DNA from: Streptomyces sclerotialus
GTDB lineage: Bacteria; Actinomycetota; Actinomycetes; Streptomycetales; Streptomycetaceae
Length of the DNA: 64,000 nt
Direction: 5' to 3'
NCBI RefSeq assembly: GCF_040907265.1
Contig: NZ_JBFOHP010000002.1
Location: 1,550,001-1,614,000 of the forward strand
The position numbers and the translations under genes are program-made. Shown here piece by piece: positions 25,532-35,132 of this stretch. Below the pieces are notes generated by a model. The model made no database searches, was not told the origin of the DNA, and worked only from the letters and a program-made list of their open reading frames with translations. How positions within the stretch are numbered: position 1 is the first letter of the stretch; every line of letters starts with the position of its first letter.

Positions 25532-25877
25532 GCGCGCGCGGCAAGGCGGCTGGGCGGCCGCTCAGCGCTCTTGGACGACCTCCTGCCGCCCGGGGACCCT
25601 GCCGGCGATCCGGGCCCGCTCACGGCCTTCTGCCGCCCTCCCCGCCCCACGGCCGCTCCCACCGGCGGCGCTAGGATGACGGCCCGGACCGGGTGGGGGC
25701 GCCGGACGTCGCGCACCCCGCAGCACCTTGCCCCTCCCGCACCGCGTGCCACCTCACCGCGGCCGCCGCGGAGCCCGGTCATGTCCGGTGATTTTGCTCT
25801 CCACTTCACGGAAACCGTGCATGAAGGGACCGGAATAAGGTAGTTACGCACACGGAAGGGGAAGGGGGGACCGGACC
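25532..25877. other. Intergenic region before the Rv1733c-like gene
   Basis: 346 bases without a gene I can support. It holds several GC palindromes, an A/T-richer tract at about 25790-25850 (TGATTTTGC ... GGAATAAGGTAGTTAC) that is the likely promoter zone, and a small CACGG/CCGTG inverted repeat inside it. Confidence 0.65.
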
Positions 25878-26480
25878 GTGCGAGCGATGAGTGGACTGTG
25901 GCGGTGGCGAGGTAATCCGCTGCGGCGCAGGACCGATCTCGCCGAGGCATGGCTGGCGCTCGCCGCCGCCCTCCTGATCCTCCTCGGGGGCTCGGCGGTC
26001 GGCTGGGCGACCACTCGGGCCACCGGCGACGCCCTCCTGGAGTCGGTGCGGGCCCAGCACGCCCAGCGGCACCTGGTGTGGGTGCAGGTGGACCGGCTGC
26101 TGCCGCAGCCCCCCGTGGACCCCGACCCCGAGACGGCCACGCAGCGCGACGCTCACCGCCGGGTGCTGGCCACCTGGCGTGGCGTGGACGGCAGCCGCCA
26201 TCTCGGGCCGGTCGCGGCACCGCGTCCGGTGGAGCCCGGTGACCGCTTCCGCATCTGGACCGACGGCCGGGGCCGGGTCATGGCCCGTCCGATGGATGTG
26301 ACGACCGCGAACTCCCATGCGGTGCTCGCCGGGCTGGGCGCCGGCGCGCTGGCCGGTGCCGCGGTCGAGGGCGGCCGCCGGCTGGCGCTGTGGCGGCTGA
26401 TGCGCCGCCGGTACCGCCGCTGGGACGAGGCGTGGGAGCGCGCCGGCCAGGACTGGGGGCGGGCCGGCGCCGGCAGCTGA
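25878..26480 (+). CDS. Rv1733c-like two-helix membrane protein
   Basis: 200 residues. GNPLRRRTDLAEAWLALAAALL leads into the first transmembrane helix (about 22-46); an outer loop of about 100 residues follows (VWVQVDRLLP through DRFRIWTDGRGRVMARP); the second helix is near 150-168 and a basic tail ends with RRRYRRWDEAWERAGQ. This layout matches the mycobacterial Rv1733c family, dormancy-linked in mycobacteria but of unknown biochemical role. The GTG start has a GGGGGGA tract 8 bases upstream; an ATG lies three codons later. Confidence 0.8.
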   Translation: MRAMSGLWRWRGNPLRRRTDLAEAWLALAAALLILLGGSAVGWATTRATGDALLESVRAQHAQRHLVWVQVDRLLPQPPVDPDPETATQRDAHRRVLATWRGVDGSRHLGPVAAPRPVEPGDRFRIWTDGRGRVMARPMDVTTANSHAVLAGLGAGALAGAAVEGGRRLALWRLMRRRYRRWDEAWERAGQDWGRAGAGS

Positions 26481-26556
26481 GCCGCCGTCGCCCCCTCGTG
26501 CGGCAAGCCGACGACCACGTCAACTACCGTGCCTGGAGCGCGCTACGGTGGTGCAG

Positions 26557-26572
26557 CCAGCCGCTCGGCTGG
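26557..26572. repeat. 7-bp hairpin upstream of the beta-helix-AAA gene
   Basis: CCAGCCG (26557-26563) pairs with CGGCTGG (26566-26572) across a two-base loop. It may terminate the upstream transcript or sit in the next gene's leader; too short to be decisive. Confidence 0.3.
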
Positions 26573-26657
26573 GGCCTGCGAAGCCCGTACGCGGACATAC
26601 ACGCGCGTACCACCGCGGGCCGGAATCAGCCGCACGAGGTGGGGACACGACATCGCC

Positions 26658-29099
26658 ATGGCACAGGGCTCGGTCCAGGTCACGCACTCCGGGACGTCGC
26701 GCTGGCGGCGTCGTACAGGGGAGTACAGCTCCCTGGCCGCCGCCCTCGAAGCCGCCGGGGACGGTGATGTGCTGACCGTCGCGGCCGGCACGTACCGCGA
26801 GAACCTCGTGCTGCGCCGTGCGGTGACGCTGCGCGGGCCCGACGGGGCGCGCGGCTCGGTACGGATCGCTCCCGCGGACGGTGTCGCGCTGACCGTACGG
26901 GCCTCGGCGACCGTGCAGGACCTGCACGTGGAGGCGCAGGACTCGGCGGCGCCCGCGCTGCTGGTGGAGGACGGCGCACCGGAGCTGGCCGGGCTGCGCG
27001 TGGTGACGCGGTCGGCGGCCGGCATCGAGGTGCGCGGTGGCGCCCGGCCCACGGTGCGGCGCTGCACGGTCGACAATCCGGGCGGCGTGGGCATCAGCGT
27101 GCTGGACGAGGCGGGCGGCGTCTTCGAGGAGTGCGAGGTACTGGCGGCCGGGCAGGCGGGCGTAGCGGTGCGCGGCGGGGCGCACCCGCGGCTGGAGCGC
27201 TGCCGCGTGCATCACGCGAGCGGTGCCGGTCTGTCGGTGAACGGCGAGGGCAGCGCGGTCGAGGCGGTCGGCTGCGAGCTGTACGAGATCAAGGGCGCGG
27301 GCGTGCAGGTCGCCTCGCGCGCCACCGGGCATCTCACCGACTGCACGGTGCACCGCACGTCCGCGGACGGCGTCACACTCGACACGGACGCGGTCCTCAC
27401 GGTCGCCGACTGCGACATCCACGACATACCGGAGAACGCGCTGGACCTGCGGTCGCGTTCGGTGCTGACGCTGACCCGCAGCCGGGTGCGGCACTTCGGG
27501 CGCAACGGCCTGTCCGTATGGGACCCGGGCACCCGGGTGGACGCCAACCAGTGCGAGATCCACGACAGTACGGGCGACTACCCGGCGGTGTGGGTGAGCG
27601 ACGGCGCGACGGCCGTGCTGGACTCGACCCGGGTGCACGACGTGCCGGACGCGCTCTTCGTGCTGGACCGCGGCTCCCGGGCCGACGTGGTCGACTCCGA
27701 TCTCGCACAGGTACGCAACACCGCCGTCTCGGTCAGCGACGGCGCGACGGTGCAGCTGGACGACTGCCGCATCCGGGAGGCCGCGACCGGTGCGTGGTTC
27801 CGCGACCACGGCAGCGGGGGGACGCTCGCGGGCTGCACGATCGAGAACGTCCAGACCGGCGTGATCGTCACCAAGGGCGCCGACCCGAGTGTCGAGCGGT
27901 GCACGGTGAGCACGCCGGCGGAGGCGGGCTTCTACGTGTCCGCAGAGGGCCGCGGCGCCTTCCACAACTGCCGGGTCATGGGCAGCTCCGGATACGGCTT
28001 CCACGTGATCGACGGCTGCCGTACGACGCTGACGCGGTGCCGTACGGAGCGGTGCGCGCGCGGCGGTTACGAGTTCGCCGAGGACGGGCCGACCGCGGTG
28101 GACTGCACGAGCGACGAGAGCCGGATGACCCAGTCCGCGGCCGTCGCGGCACCGTCCGTCCCGCCCCCGCCGACGGCTCCCCCGGCGACCGCGCCCGCCG
28201 CCCGGCCCGTGGGCACTGCGGGCCTGCTGGGCGGCGCACCGGCGGCCGCCGGAGCGCCCACGGCGACCGCCGAGCCGGTCCCGGACACCCGCCCCTCCGA
28301 GGAGGTGCTCGGCGAACTGGACACCCTGGTCGGGCTGGAGAGCGTCAAGCGTGAGGTGCGCAGCCTGATCAACATGATCGAGGTGGGGCGCCGCCGGCAG
28401 CAGGCGGGCCTGAAGGCCGCCTCGGTCCGCCGCCACCTGGTCTTCACCGGCTCCCCCGGTACGGGCAAGACCACCGTCGCCCGGCTGTACGGCGAGATCC
28501 TGGCGTCCCTGGGCGTGCTGGAGCGGGGCCACCTCGTGGAGGTCTCCCGGGTGGACCTGGTGGGCGAGCACATCGGATCGACGGCCATCCGTACCCAGGA
28601 GGCGTTCGACCGGGCGCGCGGCGGGGTGCTCTTCATCGACGAGGCGTACGCGCTGTCCCCGGAGGACTCCGGGCGGGACTTCGGGCGCGAGGCGATCGAC
28701 ACCCTGGTGAAGCTGATGGAGGACCACCGGGACGCGGTGGTCGTCATCGTGGCGGGCTACACCGCCGAGATGGAGCGCTTCCTCGCGGTCAACCCCGGCG
28801 TCGCCTCCCGCTTCTCGCGGACCATCACGTTCGGCGACTACGACCCCGAGGAGCTGCTCCGGATCGTCGGGCAGCAGGCCGAGGAGCAGGAGTACCACCT
28901 CGCGGACGGCACCTCCGAGGCGCTGCTGAAGTACTTCACCGCGCTCCCGAAGGGACCGTCGTTCGGCAACGGGCGTACTGCCCGGCAGACGTTCGAGGCG
29001 ATGGTCGAGCGGCACGCGGGCCGGGTGGCGCAGCTCCCCGACCCGAGCACCGACGACCTCACGCACCTCTATGCCGAGGATCTGCCCGCGCTGCCCTGA
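26658..29099 (+). CDS. Right-handed beta-helix protein fused to an EccA/CbbX-like AAA+ ATPase
   Basis: 813 residues. Residues ~20-485 are about 16 repeats of a right-handed parallel beta-helix (NosD/pectate-lyase type), with recurring G(V/A)xVxxGAxPxxxxC units, for example GGARPTVRRCTVDNPGGVGI. An Ala/Pro linker (about 490-540) leads to a CbxX/CfxQ-type AAA+ domain: Walker A GSPGTGKTT (about 598), Walker B GVLFIDEAYAL (about 657), sensor VIVAGYTAEM and NPGVASRF, the arginine finger. The same ATPase class includes EccA of type VII secretion and CbbX. No ESX genes are near. The beta-helix may bind a substrate that the ATPase remodels. The stop overlaps the convergent gene by 31 bases. Confidence 0.9.
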   Translation: MAQGSVQVTHSGTSRWRRRTGEYSSLAAALEAAGDGDVLTVAAGTYRENLVLRRAVTLRGPDGARGSVRIAPADGVALTVRASATVQDLHVEAQDSAAPALLVEDGAPELAGLRVVTRSAAGIEVRGGARPTVRRCTVDNPGGVGISVLDEAGGVFEECEVLAAGQAGVAVRGGAHPRLERCRVHHASGAGLSVNGEGSAVEAVGCELYEIKGAGVQVASRATGHLTDCTVHRTSADGVTLDTDAVLTVADCDIHDIPENALDLRSRSVLTLTRSRVRHFGRNGLSVWDPGTRVDANQCEIHDSTGDYPAVWVSDGATAVLDSTRVHDVPDALFVLDRGSRADVVDSDLAQVRNTAVSVSDGATVQLDDCRIREAATGAWFRDHGSGGTLAGCTIENVQTGVIVTKGADPSVERCTVSTPAEAGFYVSAEGRGAFHNCRVMGSSGYGFHVIDGCRTTLTRCRTERCARGGYEFAEDGPTAVDCTSDESRMTQSAAVAAPSVPPPPTAPPATAPAARPVGTAGLLGGAPAAAGAPTATAEPVPDTRPSEEVLGELDTLVGLESVKREVRSLINMIEVGRRRQQAGLKAASVRRHLVFTGSPGTGKTTVARLYGEILASLGVLERGHLVEVSRVDLVGEHIGSTAIRTQEAFDRARGGVLFIDEAYALSPEDSGRDFGREAIDTLVKLMEDHRDAVVVIVAGYTAEMERFLAVNPGVASRFSRTITFGDYDPEELLRIVGQQAEEQEYHLADGTSEALLKYFTALPKGPSFGNGRTARQTFEAMVERHAGRVAQLPDPSTDDLTHLYAEDLPALP

Positions 29100-31516
29100 G
29101 GCGCGGCGGGCCGCTCCCCGGAGTCCTCCTCGATGCCGGGCCCGGCGGGCTGCTGCGGTATCCCCGGCGCCAGATGGGCGAGGAGTTCGGCGCGGGCCAC
29201 GTCGAACTCCGGGTCGGTCTGGTAGTCGCCGTGGCCGAGGATCTGGGCGGGCAGCGGATGCTGGAGCGTGCGCCCGAAGACCAGCGGGTCACGGAGCGGC
29301 CCGCGGTCGACCGCGGCGCCGTCCTCACAGGTGAGCCGGACGGGGCCCCCGATGGGGTCGGTGAACCGCCACAAGTTGCGCCAGGCGTCCATCTCGCGGT
29401 GCAGCCCGGTGAGCGCGGGCGGCCCGAAGAACGCGGGGAACCAGCGCCCGTAGAGGCGCTCCAGCGGTGAGCCGTACGTGAGGAGCGCGACCCGGCTGCG
29501 CGTCACCGGGTCCAGCTGCCAGACGGCGGCGGCCGCGAGGACGCTGCCCTGGGAGTGCCCGGAGAGGACCAGACGCCCGTCGTGCGTCTCGGTCCAGGTG
29601 GCCATCCGCCAGGTCAGGTCCGGTACGGCCCGCTCGGCGTAGCACGGGGGCGCGAAGGGGTGCGCGGCGCGCGGCCAGAAGGTGCCGACGTCCCAGAGGA
29701 TGCCGATGGTGCGGCGCGCCGAGGCGTCCTTGTAGGCGCGGCGTCCCATGGCGAGCATCAGGACCACGCCCGCGCCCATCAGCCAGGAGCCGAGCGCCTG
29801 TGCCGTCTCGGCGACGGCGTCCACGAAGACGGGCGCACCGTCCAGGGCGCGGCCCGGCGGCAGCCCCGTGAGCCGGGCGCCGAACACCGCGCCCGTACCG
29901 AGCACGAACGTGACGGCGGTGATCACGCCGATCAGCACCGGCGCCCGGTCGGTGAGCCCGGCGCGGGCGATCGTGCCCGCGATCCGCCGGGCGCGCTGCG
30001 CGTCGGGCTTCTCCTCGCTCTCGTACAGCCCGGGGATGTCCGGGACGACCTTGCGACGGACGGCGAGCACCTGCAGGCCGGCCACCACGACGAGCAGCAG
30101 GACGACGATCAGCAGGACGGGGATGACCGAGGCCTGCCAGGAGAGCAGCACGGGCGGGCCCGCCATCGGGGCGTGCGGGTCTCCCGGGGTGGCGCCGCGG
30201 TCCAGCCAGTCGGCGGCACGCTGCGCCACTCCCCCAGAGAGCACTCCTCCCAGCGCGCAGGCCAGCAGCGCGACGGAGGCGCCGGCCAGGCCCGCGAGGG
30301 CGGTGCGTTCCGTGCCGCGTGCGGCCCGCTGGAGCACGGCGGCGGTCAGCAGCAGCCCGACGACCAGGGCGCCCTGGAGGACGGCGAGGACGGCGAAGGC
30401 GCCGGCCCCGGGGAGGTGTCCGGAGGAGGTCCAGCCGGGGCGCGCCCAGCCGGTGTGCACGAAGGTCAGGAGCAGGGTGCCGAGCGCGGCGTACGGCAGC
30501 CACCGCACGACGGGCCGGTCGGTCTCCACGTCGGGCTCCGCCTCGCTGCGCGCCGTACGGCACACGATGACGACGCTGAGCGCCGCGAGCACGGCGACCA
30601 GCGTGGTCAGCGCGTACCCGGCCCAGCGCAGCGTCGCGTCGGCGCCGGACCGGGCGTCGGCGTCGTGCGTGGTGAGCAGCAGGGCGGTGGCGAGGGTGAG
30701 CAGTCCAGCGGCGGCGTGCGCGGAGCGCAGCCGGGCGACGACCCGGCGGCCGTACCAGAAGCCGTCCAGGCACAGCGTGGGGCGTTCCGAGGGCGGCGTG
30801 TCGCGCGAGGTGGCGGGGCGGCGCGGCGGCGGGGAGGCGGATTCGTACGCGCTCCACGTGCGGTGCGAGAGCCACCAGAGCAGGCCCACGAGGAACAGCG
30901 GGAGGGCACTGGCGACCACCAGGCGGCGGCCCGGCAGGCTCCACCAGCCGTCGTGCGCGGTGTTCAGGAAGCCCAGCCAGGAGCGGTCCGCCGAGCACGC
31001 GAGGCTGCCCGCGCACTGCCAGGCGATCAGGTCCAGGGCCACCTCGCAGGCCGCGGCGGCGAGCAGGACGGTGAGGGTGAGGGCGAGGATCCGTACGAGG
31101 ACGTCGTAGATCCGCTGGGCCGGATGGCCGCGCGGGGCGGCGGGCCGCATCCAGTGGGCGAGGTTGGCGACCATGAAGGGCAGCAGGATCAGCCAGAGTG
31201 CGCGGCTGCCGTTGCCCGAGGTGAGGTTGCACCAGACGTACGCCTCGCGGACCGGCTCGTCGGGGTCGCCCTCCCGCTGGTCCGCGGGGCGCTCCTCGGC
31301 GTCCGCGTCGGCGACGCGGCGGAAGACGGCGGCGGTGTCGTCACCGGTGACGCGCACGACCCGGGGGTCGTCCAGCATCTCGGCGGGCGTGGTGCCGCCG
31401 ACGCCGTGCACCAGGAGTTCCAGGGCGATCCGGCGAGGTCTGTGCGGGGCGGCGGTGTCCCCGTCGCCGTCCGGGTCCGTCGTGGCTGTGGGCGCGGACC
31501 GGTGCGTGGTGTCCAC
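29069..31516 (-). CDS. Large multi-pass membrane protein with a lipase-like GHSQGS motif
   Basis: 815 residues from a GTG at 31516 with GGGGGAAG upstream (the frame reaches 31585). ALELLVHGVGGTTPAEML near the N-terminus resembles the oxyanion start of alpha/beta hydrolases. About ten transmembrane helices follow across residues ~110-600. A cytoplasmic C-terminal part has LVLSGHSQGSVLAAAAVW (about residue 650), the serine nucleophile elbow, and YGSPLERLYGRWFPAFFG. So the hydrolase fold is split by a membrane insert, or the domains work together. Streptomyces homologues are annotated as hypothetical or integral membrane proteins. It overlaps the convergent AAA gene by 31 bases. Confidence 0.85.
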   Translation of the reverse strand: MDTTHRSAPTATTDPDGDGDTAAPHRPRRIALELLVHGVGGTTPAEMLDDPRVVRVTGDDTAAVFRRVADADAEERPADQREGDPDEPVREAYVWCNLTSGNGSRALWLILLPFMVANLAHWMRPAAPRGHPAQRIYDVLVRILALTLTVLLAAAACEVALDLIAWQCAGSLACSADRSWLGFLNTAHDGWWSLPGRRLVVASALPLFLVGLLWWLSHRTWSAYESASPPPRRPATSRDTPPSERPTLCLDGFWYGRRVVARLRSAHAAAGLLTLATALLLTTHDADARSGADATLRWAGYALTTLVAVLAALSVVIVCRTARSEAEPDVETDRPVVRWLPYAALGTLLLTFVHTGWARPGWTSSGHLPGAGAFAVLAVLQGALVVGLLLTAAVLQRAARGTERTALAGLAGASVALLACALGGVLSGGVAQRAADWLDRGATPGDPHAPMAGPPVLLSWQASVIPVLLIVVLLLVVVAGLQVLAVRRKVVPDIPGLYESEEKPDAQRARRIAGTIARAGLTDRAPVLIGVITAVTFVLGTGAVFGARLTGLPPGRALDGAPVFVDAVAETAQALGSWLMGAGVVLMLAMGRRAYKDASARRTIGILWDVGTFWPRAAHPFAPPCYAERAVPDLTWRMATWTETHDGRLVLSGHSQGSVLAAAAVWQLDPVTRSRVALLTYGSPLERLYGRWFPAFFGPPALTGLHREMDAWRNLWRFTDPIGGPVRLTCEDGAAVDRGPLRDPLVFGRTLQHPLPAQILGHGDYQTDPEFDVARAELLAHLAPGIPQQPAGPGIEEDSGERPAAPQGSAGRSSA

Positions 31517-31696
31517 AGTGCTTCCCCCGATGTCCGTACGTCGATGTGCGTCCCGGATTCTTTCTTGCCCGCCCTGGAACCGCATTCACCTCATCCGGCC
31601 CGCAGAGTCCGTGTCAGTGCCTCGTGCGAGGATGTTCCCGGACAGCAGCGCTCCTGTGACATGGCGTGCGTGAGCCGGGACGAAGGGACAGGCCGG

Positions 31697-32539
31697 GTGA
31701 GCGACAACCAGAACCTCCTCGCCGAGCAGCGGCGTGCCCTCATCCTGGACGAGGTGCGGCGGCGCGGCGGCGTCCGTGTCAACGAGCTCACCCGCAAGCT
31801 GAGCGTCTCGGACATGACGGTCCGTCGGGACCTGGACGCGCTGGCCCGCCAGGGCGTGGTGGAGAAGGTGCACGGCGGCGCGGTCCCGGTGAGCGAGCCG
31901 AGCACGCACGAGCCGGGTTTCGAGGCCAAGTCCTCGCTGGAGCTGTCGGCGAAGGAGGCCATCGCCGAGGCGGCGGCGCAGATGGCGGCGCCGGGCAGCG
32001 CGATCGCGCTGGCGGGCGGCACGACGGCGTTCACGCTGGCCCATCAGCTGCTGGACGTGCCGGACCTGACGGTGGTGACGAATTCGGTCCGGGTGGCGGA
32101 CGTCTTCTACGCCGCGCAGCGGGCGGCGGCCGGCTCCGGCGGCCCGCGTCCCGGTGCGGCCACGGTCGTACTGACGGGCGGTGTACGGACGCCGTCGGAC
32201 ACCCTGGTGGGCCCGGTCGCCGATGCCGCGATCCGCTCGCTCCACTTCGATGTGCTCTTCCTCGGTGTGCACGGCATATCCGTCGAGGCCGGGCTGTCGA
32301 CGCCGAATCTCGCCGAGGCGGAGACCAATCGCCATTTCGTGCGGTCGGCGCGCCGGGTCGTCGTGGTCGCCGACCACACGAAGTGGGGCACGGTGGGCCT
32401 GAGTTCGTTCGCCACGCTGGATCAGGTGGACGTACTGGTCACCGACCCCGGGCTGCCGGCGCAGGCCCGCGCGGAGTTCGCCGAGTTGCCGCCGCGCCTG
32501 GTGGTGGCCGGTGAACCGGAGGATGACGCAGACATGTGA
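31697..32539 (+). CDS. DeoR/GlpR-family transcriptional regulator
   Basis: 280 residues. The N-terminal DeoR helix-turn-helix (about 20-65) reads RGGVRVNELTRKLSVSDMTV, then RRDLDALARQGVVEKVHGGA, as in AgaR/GlpR proteins. The C-terminal sensor domain (about 85-255) has IALAGGTTAFTLAHQL, the ribose-5-phosphate-isomerase-like fold binding phosphosugars, plus VVVADHTKWGTVGLSSFA near the end. It probably represses a sugar-phosphate pathway gene; no sugar operon is adjacent. The GTG at 31697 follows a GACAGG; an upstream ATG at 31661 lacks a ribosome-binding site. Divergent from the membrane hydrolase. Confidence 0.9.
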   Translation: MSDNQNLLAEQRRALILDEVRRRGGVRVNELTRKLSVSDMTVRRDLDALARQGVVEKVHGGAVPVSEPSTHEPGFEAKSSLELSAKEAIAEAAAQMAAPGSAIALAGGTTAFTLAHQLLDVPDLTVVTNSVRVADVFYAAQRAAAGSGGPRPGAATVVLTGGVRTPSDTLVGPVADAAIRSLHFDVLFLGVHGISVEAGLSTPNLAEAETNRHFVRSARRVVVVADHTKWGTVGLSSFATLDQVDVLVTDPGLPAQARAEFAELPPRLVVAGEPEDDADM

Positions 32540-32623
32540 CGGGACGCCAGCTATGGTGTGCGTCGCCGGTATGTTCGACCGTCAGTACCGGCTTCGTCAC
32601 TGTGTGCAGGGGGTGCTCGTCCC

Positions 32624-33097
32624 ATGATGCGCCGACTGAGCCCGGTCGGGCTCGACTTCGCCGAGTCCGCGCCACTGCGAATGGTCTTCGCGGCGGAGCT
32701 GTCCGCGCCTCCGGAAGCGGTGTACGCCGCGCTCGCCGACGACGTCGGCTCCTGGTGCGCATGGTTCACCGGCGTCTCCCGGATCGTCCCCACCGACGGC
32801 GGGAAGGGCCGCGCGGTGCGGCTGACGGGCGGCACCGTCTTCCGCGAGAGCATCATGGCGGCCGAGCGCCCCGAGCACTACGCCTACCGCGTCGACGAGA
32901 CCAACACCCCGGGCCTGCGCGCCCTCCTGGAGGACTGGCGGCTCACCCCGTGCCCCGGCGGCACGCTCGTCCGCTGGACGTTCGCCGCCGACGGCCCCGC
33001 GCCGTTCCGCACGGTGATGCAGCTGGCCCGCCCGATGCTGGGCCGCGCCTTCCGCGACTCGATGCGGCAGCTGGACCGGCGGCTCGTCAGGGTGTGA
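32624..33097 (+). CDS. SRPBCC-superfamily (START/polyketide cyclase-like) protein
   Basis: 157 residues. The pattern AAELSAPPEAVYAALADDVGSW at the N-terminus, a central RESIMAAERPEHYAYRV and the C-terminal helix MLGRAFRDSMRQLDRRL fit the helix-grip SRPBCC fold that binds hydrophobic ligands in a deep pocket. No catalytic residues are fixed for this family, so the ligand is unknown. An AGGGGGT lies ahead of the paired ATGs at 32624. It follows the DeoR gene on the same strand after 84 bases and converges on the cysteine desulfhydrase gene. Confidence 0.8.
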   Translation: MMRRLSPVGLDFAESAPLRMVFAAELSAPPEAVYAALADDVGSWCAWFTGVSRIVPTDGGKGRAVRLTGGTVFRESIMAAERPEHYAYRVDETNTPGLRALLEDWRLTPCPGGTLVRWTFAADGPAPFRTVMQLARPMLGRAFRDSMRQLDRRLVRV

Positions 33098-33109
33098 GCG
33101 CCCGGCCCG

Positions 33110-34303
33110 TCACTCCGGCCAGACCCCTTCGGCGAGGAACGTCTGCAGGGTCCGGGCGTACGGCGTGATGTCCAGGCCCTGCTCGGCCAGCCAGGCGTCG
33201 GAGTAGTACTTGTCGAGGTAGCGGTCGCCCGGGTCGCACAGGAGGGTGACCACCGAGCCCGTCCGGCCCGCCGCGACCATCTCGGAGACGATCCTCAGGG
33301 CGCTCCACAGCCCGGTACCCGTCGAGCCGCCCGCCTTGCGGCCGATGGCCGCCTCCAGGGCCCGTACGGCCGCCACGCTGGCCGCGTCCGGCACCTTCAT
33401 CATCCGGTCGATCGCGCCGGGCACGAAGCTGGGCTCCATCCGCGGCCGGCCGATGCCCTCGATACGGGAGGCGGTGCGGCAGTCCGTCTCGGCGTCGCCG
33501 TTGAGCCAGCCGTCGAAGAAGCAGCTGTTCTCCGGGTCGGCGACGCACACCCGGGTGTCGCGCTGCATGTAGTGCACGTAGCGGGCGATGGTCGCCGAGG
33601 TGCCGCCGGTGCCGGCGGTGGCCACGATCCAGGCGGGGTCCGGATAGCGCTCCAGGCGCAGCTGCTGGAAGATCGATTCGGCGATGTTGTTGTTGCCGCG
33701 CCAGTCCGTGGCCCGCTCGGCGTAGGTGAACTGGTCCATGTAGTGGCCGCCGGTCTCGGCCGCGAGCCGGGCGGAGACGTCGTAGACGGTACGCGGGTCG
33801 GCGACCAGGTGGCAGGTGCCGCCGTGGAACTCGATCAGACGGGTCTTCTCGCGGCTGGTCGTCGCGGGCATCACCGCGATGAAGGGCACACCGATGAGCT
33901 TCGCGAAGTACGCCTCGGAGACGGCCGTGGAGCCGCTGGACGCCTCGATGACCGGCTTGCCGGGGCGGATCCAGCCGTTGCACAGCCCGTAGAGGAAGAG
34001 GGAGCGGGCGAGGCGGTGCTTGAGGCTGCCAGTGGGGTGCGTCGATTCGTCCTTCAGGTAGAGGTCGATGCCCCACTGCTCGGGCAGCGGGAAGCGCAGC
34101 AGGTGGGTGTCGGCGCTGCGGTTGGCGTCCGCCTGGACCTTGCGCACGGCATCTTTCAGCCAGTTGCGGTAGTCGGCGTCGGTGCGGTCCACGTCGAGGG
34201 TCGGCAGCGGACCGCCTTCGGGGGCGGCGGGCGCGTCACAGGAGGGGCCGCCGTCGCGCGTGAGGCCGCCGTCCTGCCCGTCCGTGTGCTGTGCCGTGCT
34301 CAT
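33110..34303 (-). CDS. PLP-dependent L-cysteine desulfhydrase (Cds1-like, cysteine synthase superfamily)
   Basis: 397 residues. [20 protein letters not shown] holds the PLP lysine (about residue 94), [15 protein letters not shown] is the substrate/asparagine loop, and [13 protein letters not shown] binds the PLP phosphate. The extended N-terminus and FFDGWLNGD segment match Cds1 (Rv3684-like) proteins rather than CysK or CBS; Cds1 degrades L-cysteine to H2S, pyruvate and ammonia. That chemistry would feed the sulfide/persulfide operon at 50.7 kb, although the two are 16 kb apart. The ATG at 34303 follows GAGGAG. Confidence 0.88.
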   Translation of the reverse strand: MSTAQHTDGQDGGLTRDGGPSCDAPAAPEGGPLPTLDVDRTDADYRNWLKDAVRKVQADANRSADTHLLRFPLPEQWGIDLYLKDESTHPTGSLKHRLARSLFLYGLCNGWIRPGKPVIEASSGSTAVSEAYFAKLIGVPFIAVMPATTSREKTRLIEFHGGTCHLVADPRTVYDVSARLAAETGGHYMDQFTYAERATDWRGNNNIAESIFQQLRLERYPDPAWIVATAGTGGTSATIARYVHYMQRDTRVCVADPENSCFFDGWLNGDAETDCRTASRIEGIGRPRMEPSFVPGAIDRMMKVPDAASVAAVRALEAAIGRKAGGSTGTGLWSALRIVSEMVAAGRTGSVVTLLCDPGDRYLDKYYSDAWLAEQGLDITPYARTLQTFLAEGVWPE

Positions 34304-34546
34304 CGACGTGCTCCTCGCGGTCGCTCCGGCCCGCCGCGACCGCCGGGCCTGGCTCGATCATAACCATCCGCCACACGCTTCTCACCTGCATAAACAAGGC
34401 TTTGGGCAACCCCAAGGCGCCATGCGGGTACCCGTGGTCGACAAGCCCACGACCAGGGGAACTGGTGCCCGGGCCGCGATCCGGGCAGACTTCATGAAGG
34501 GCGGGGGCCTCACCCCGGGCCATGTGTGTCGAGGAGGCGGTGCTCC

Positions 34547-34834
34547 ATGAGGGAGCTGGAGTTCAACGCGACCGGTGTGCGCATCGAGCGCTGGCTGCGT
34601 TCGTTGACCCGTGCGGGCCAGGTCATCATCAGGGACGGCAGGCTGGCGCTGCTGACGAGCTACGGCACGGAGATCGACAGTGCCCCGCTGACGTCGGTAC
34701 AGGCCCACCGCCCGCGGCTGCTGGCACGCGACCGCGCCTACGCCACGCTCAACGGCCACCGCTACTCACTGACCATGGGAGCCCCCGAACGCTTCATGGA
34801 CGCCGTGCGAGCAGCCGGCGCGGCACGCACCTGA
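34547..34834 (+). CDS. Small conserved Streptomyces protein (function unknown)
   Basis: 95 residues: MRELEFNATGVRIERWLRSLTRAG, then IIRDGRLALLTSYGTEIDSAPL and YATLNGHRYSLTMGAPERFMDAVR. A mostly beta pattern with a C-terminal helix suggests a small PH- or SH3-like domain. I recall similar short Streptomyces hypothetical proteins with this N-terminal motif but no function. The ATG at 34547 follows GAGGAGG; the frame extends 7 codons upstream. Divergent from the cysteine desulfhydrase gene. Confidence 0.65.
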   Translation: MRELEFNATGVRIERWLRSLTRAGQVIIRDGRLALLTSYGTEIDSAPLTSVQAHRPRLLARDRAYATLNGHRYSLTMGAPERFMDAVRAAGAART

Positions 34835-35132
34835 CGCCGTAGCGGCGGACGGACACGGCACGACGACGGGGCCTACGGGCCGCGTGCGGACGCGTACGGG
34901 ACCGTACGGGTGCGCATGCGGGGGAACGCCGACTGCATTCGAGTGAAGACCGGTGGGACGCGCTGGGGTTGCGGGAGCCCTGCGGTTGCAGGAGTACGGG
35001 CGCGGGCCGACCCTGGACTCGTATCACCGAGGGTTCACCAGCGGTGACTCTTGGTGAGCGGGACATCGCCGGACCCGGTCCTCGCGTTTCCGTAGCGGCG
35101 GGCGCGCCCGGCCTCATCAGGGAGTCGCGGTC
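34835..35132. other. Intergenic region before the second HATPase gene
   Basis: About 298 bases with no gene I can support. It contains several ACGG/CCGT-rich stretches and short inverted repeats (for example CACCAGCGGTG near 35036), and ends in the ribosome-binding region of the ATPase gene. Confidence 0.6.

Noticed and set aside
29555..31690. Long plus-strand frame merging into DeoR
   Set aside because: The upstream part is antisense of the membrane hydrolase; DeoR motifs begin only after 31697.
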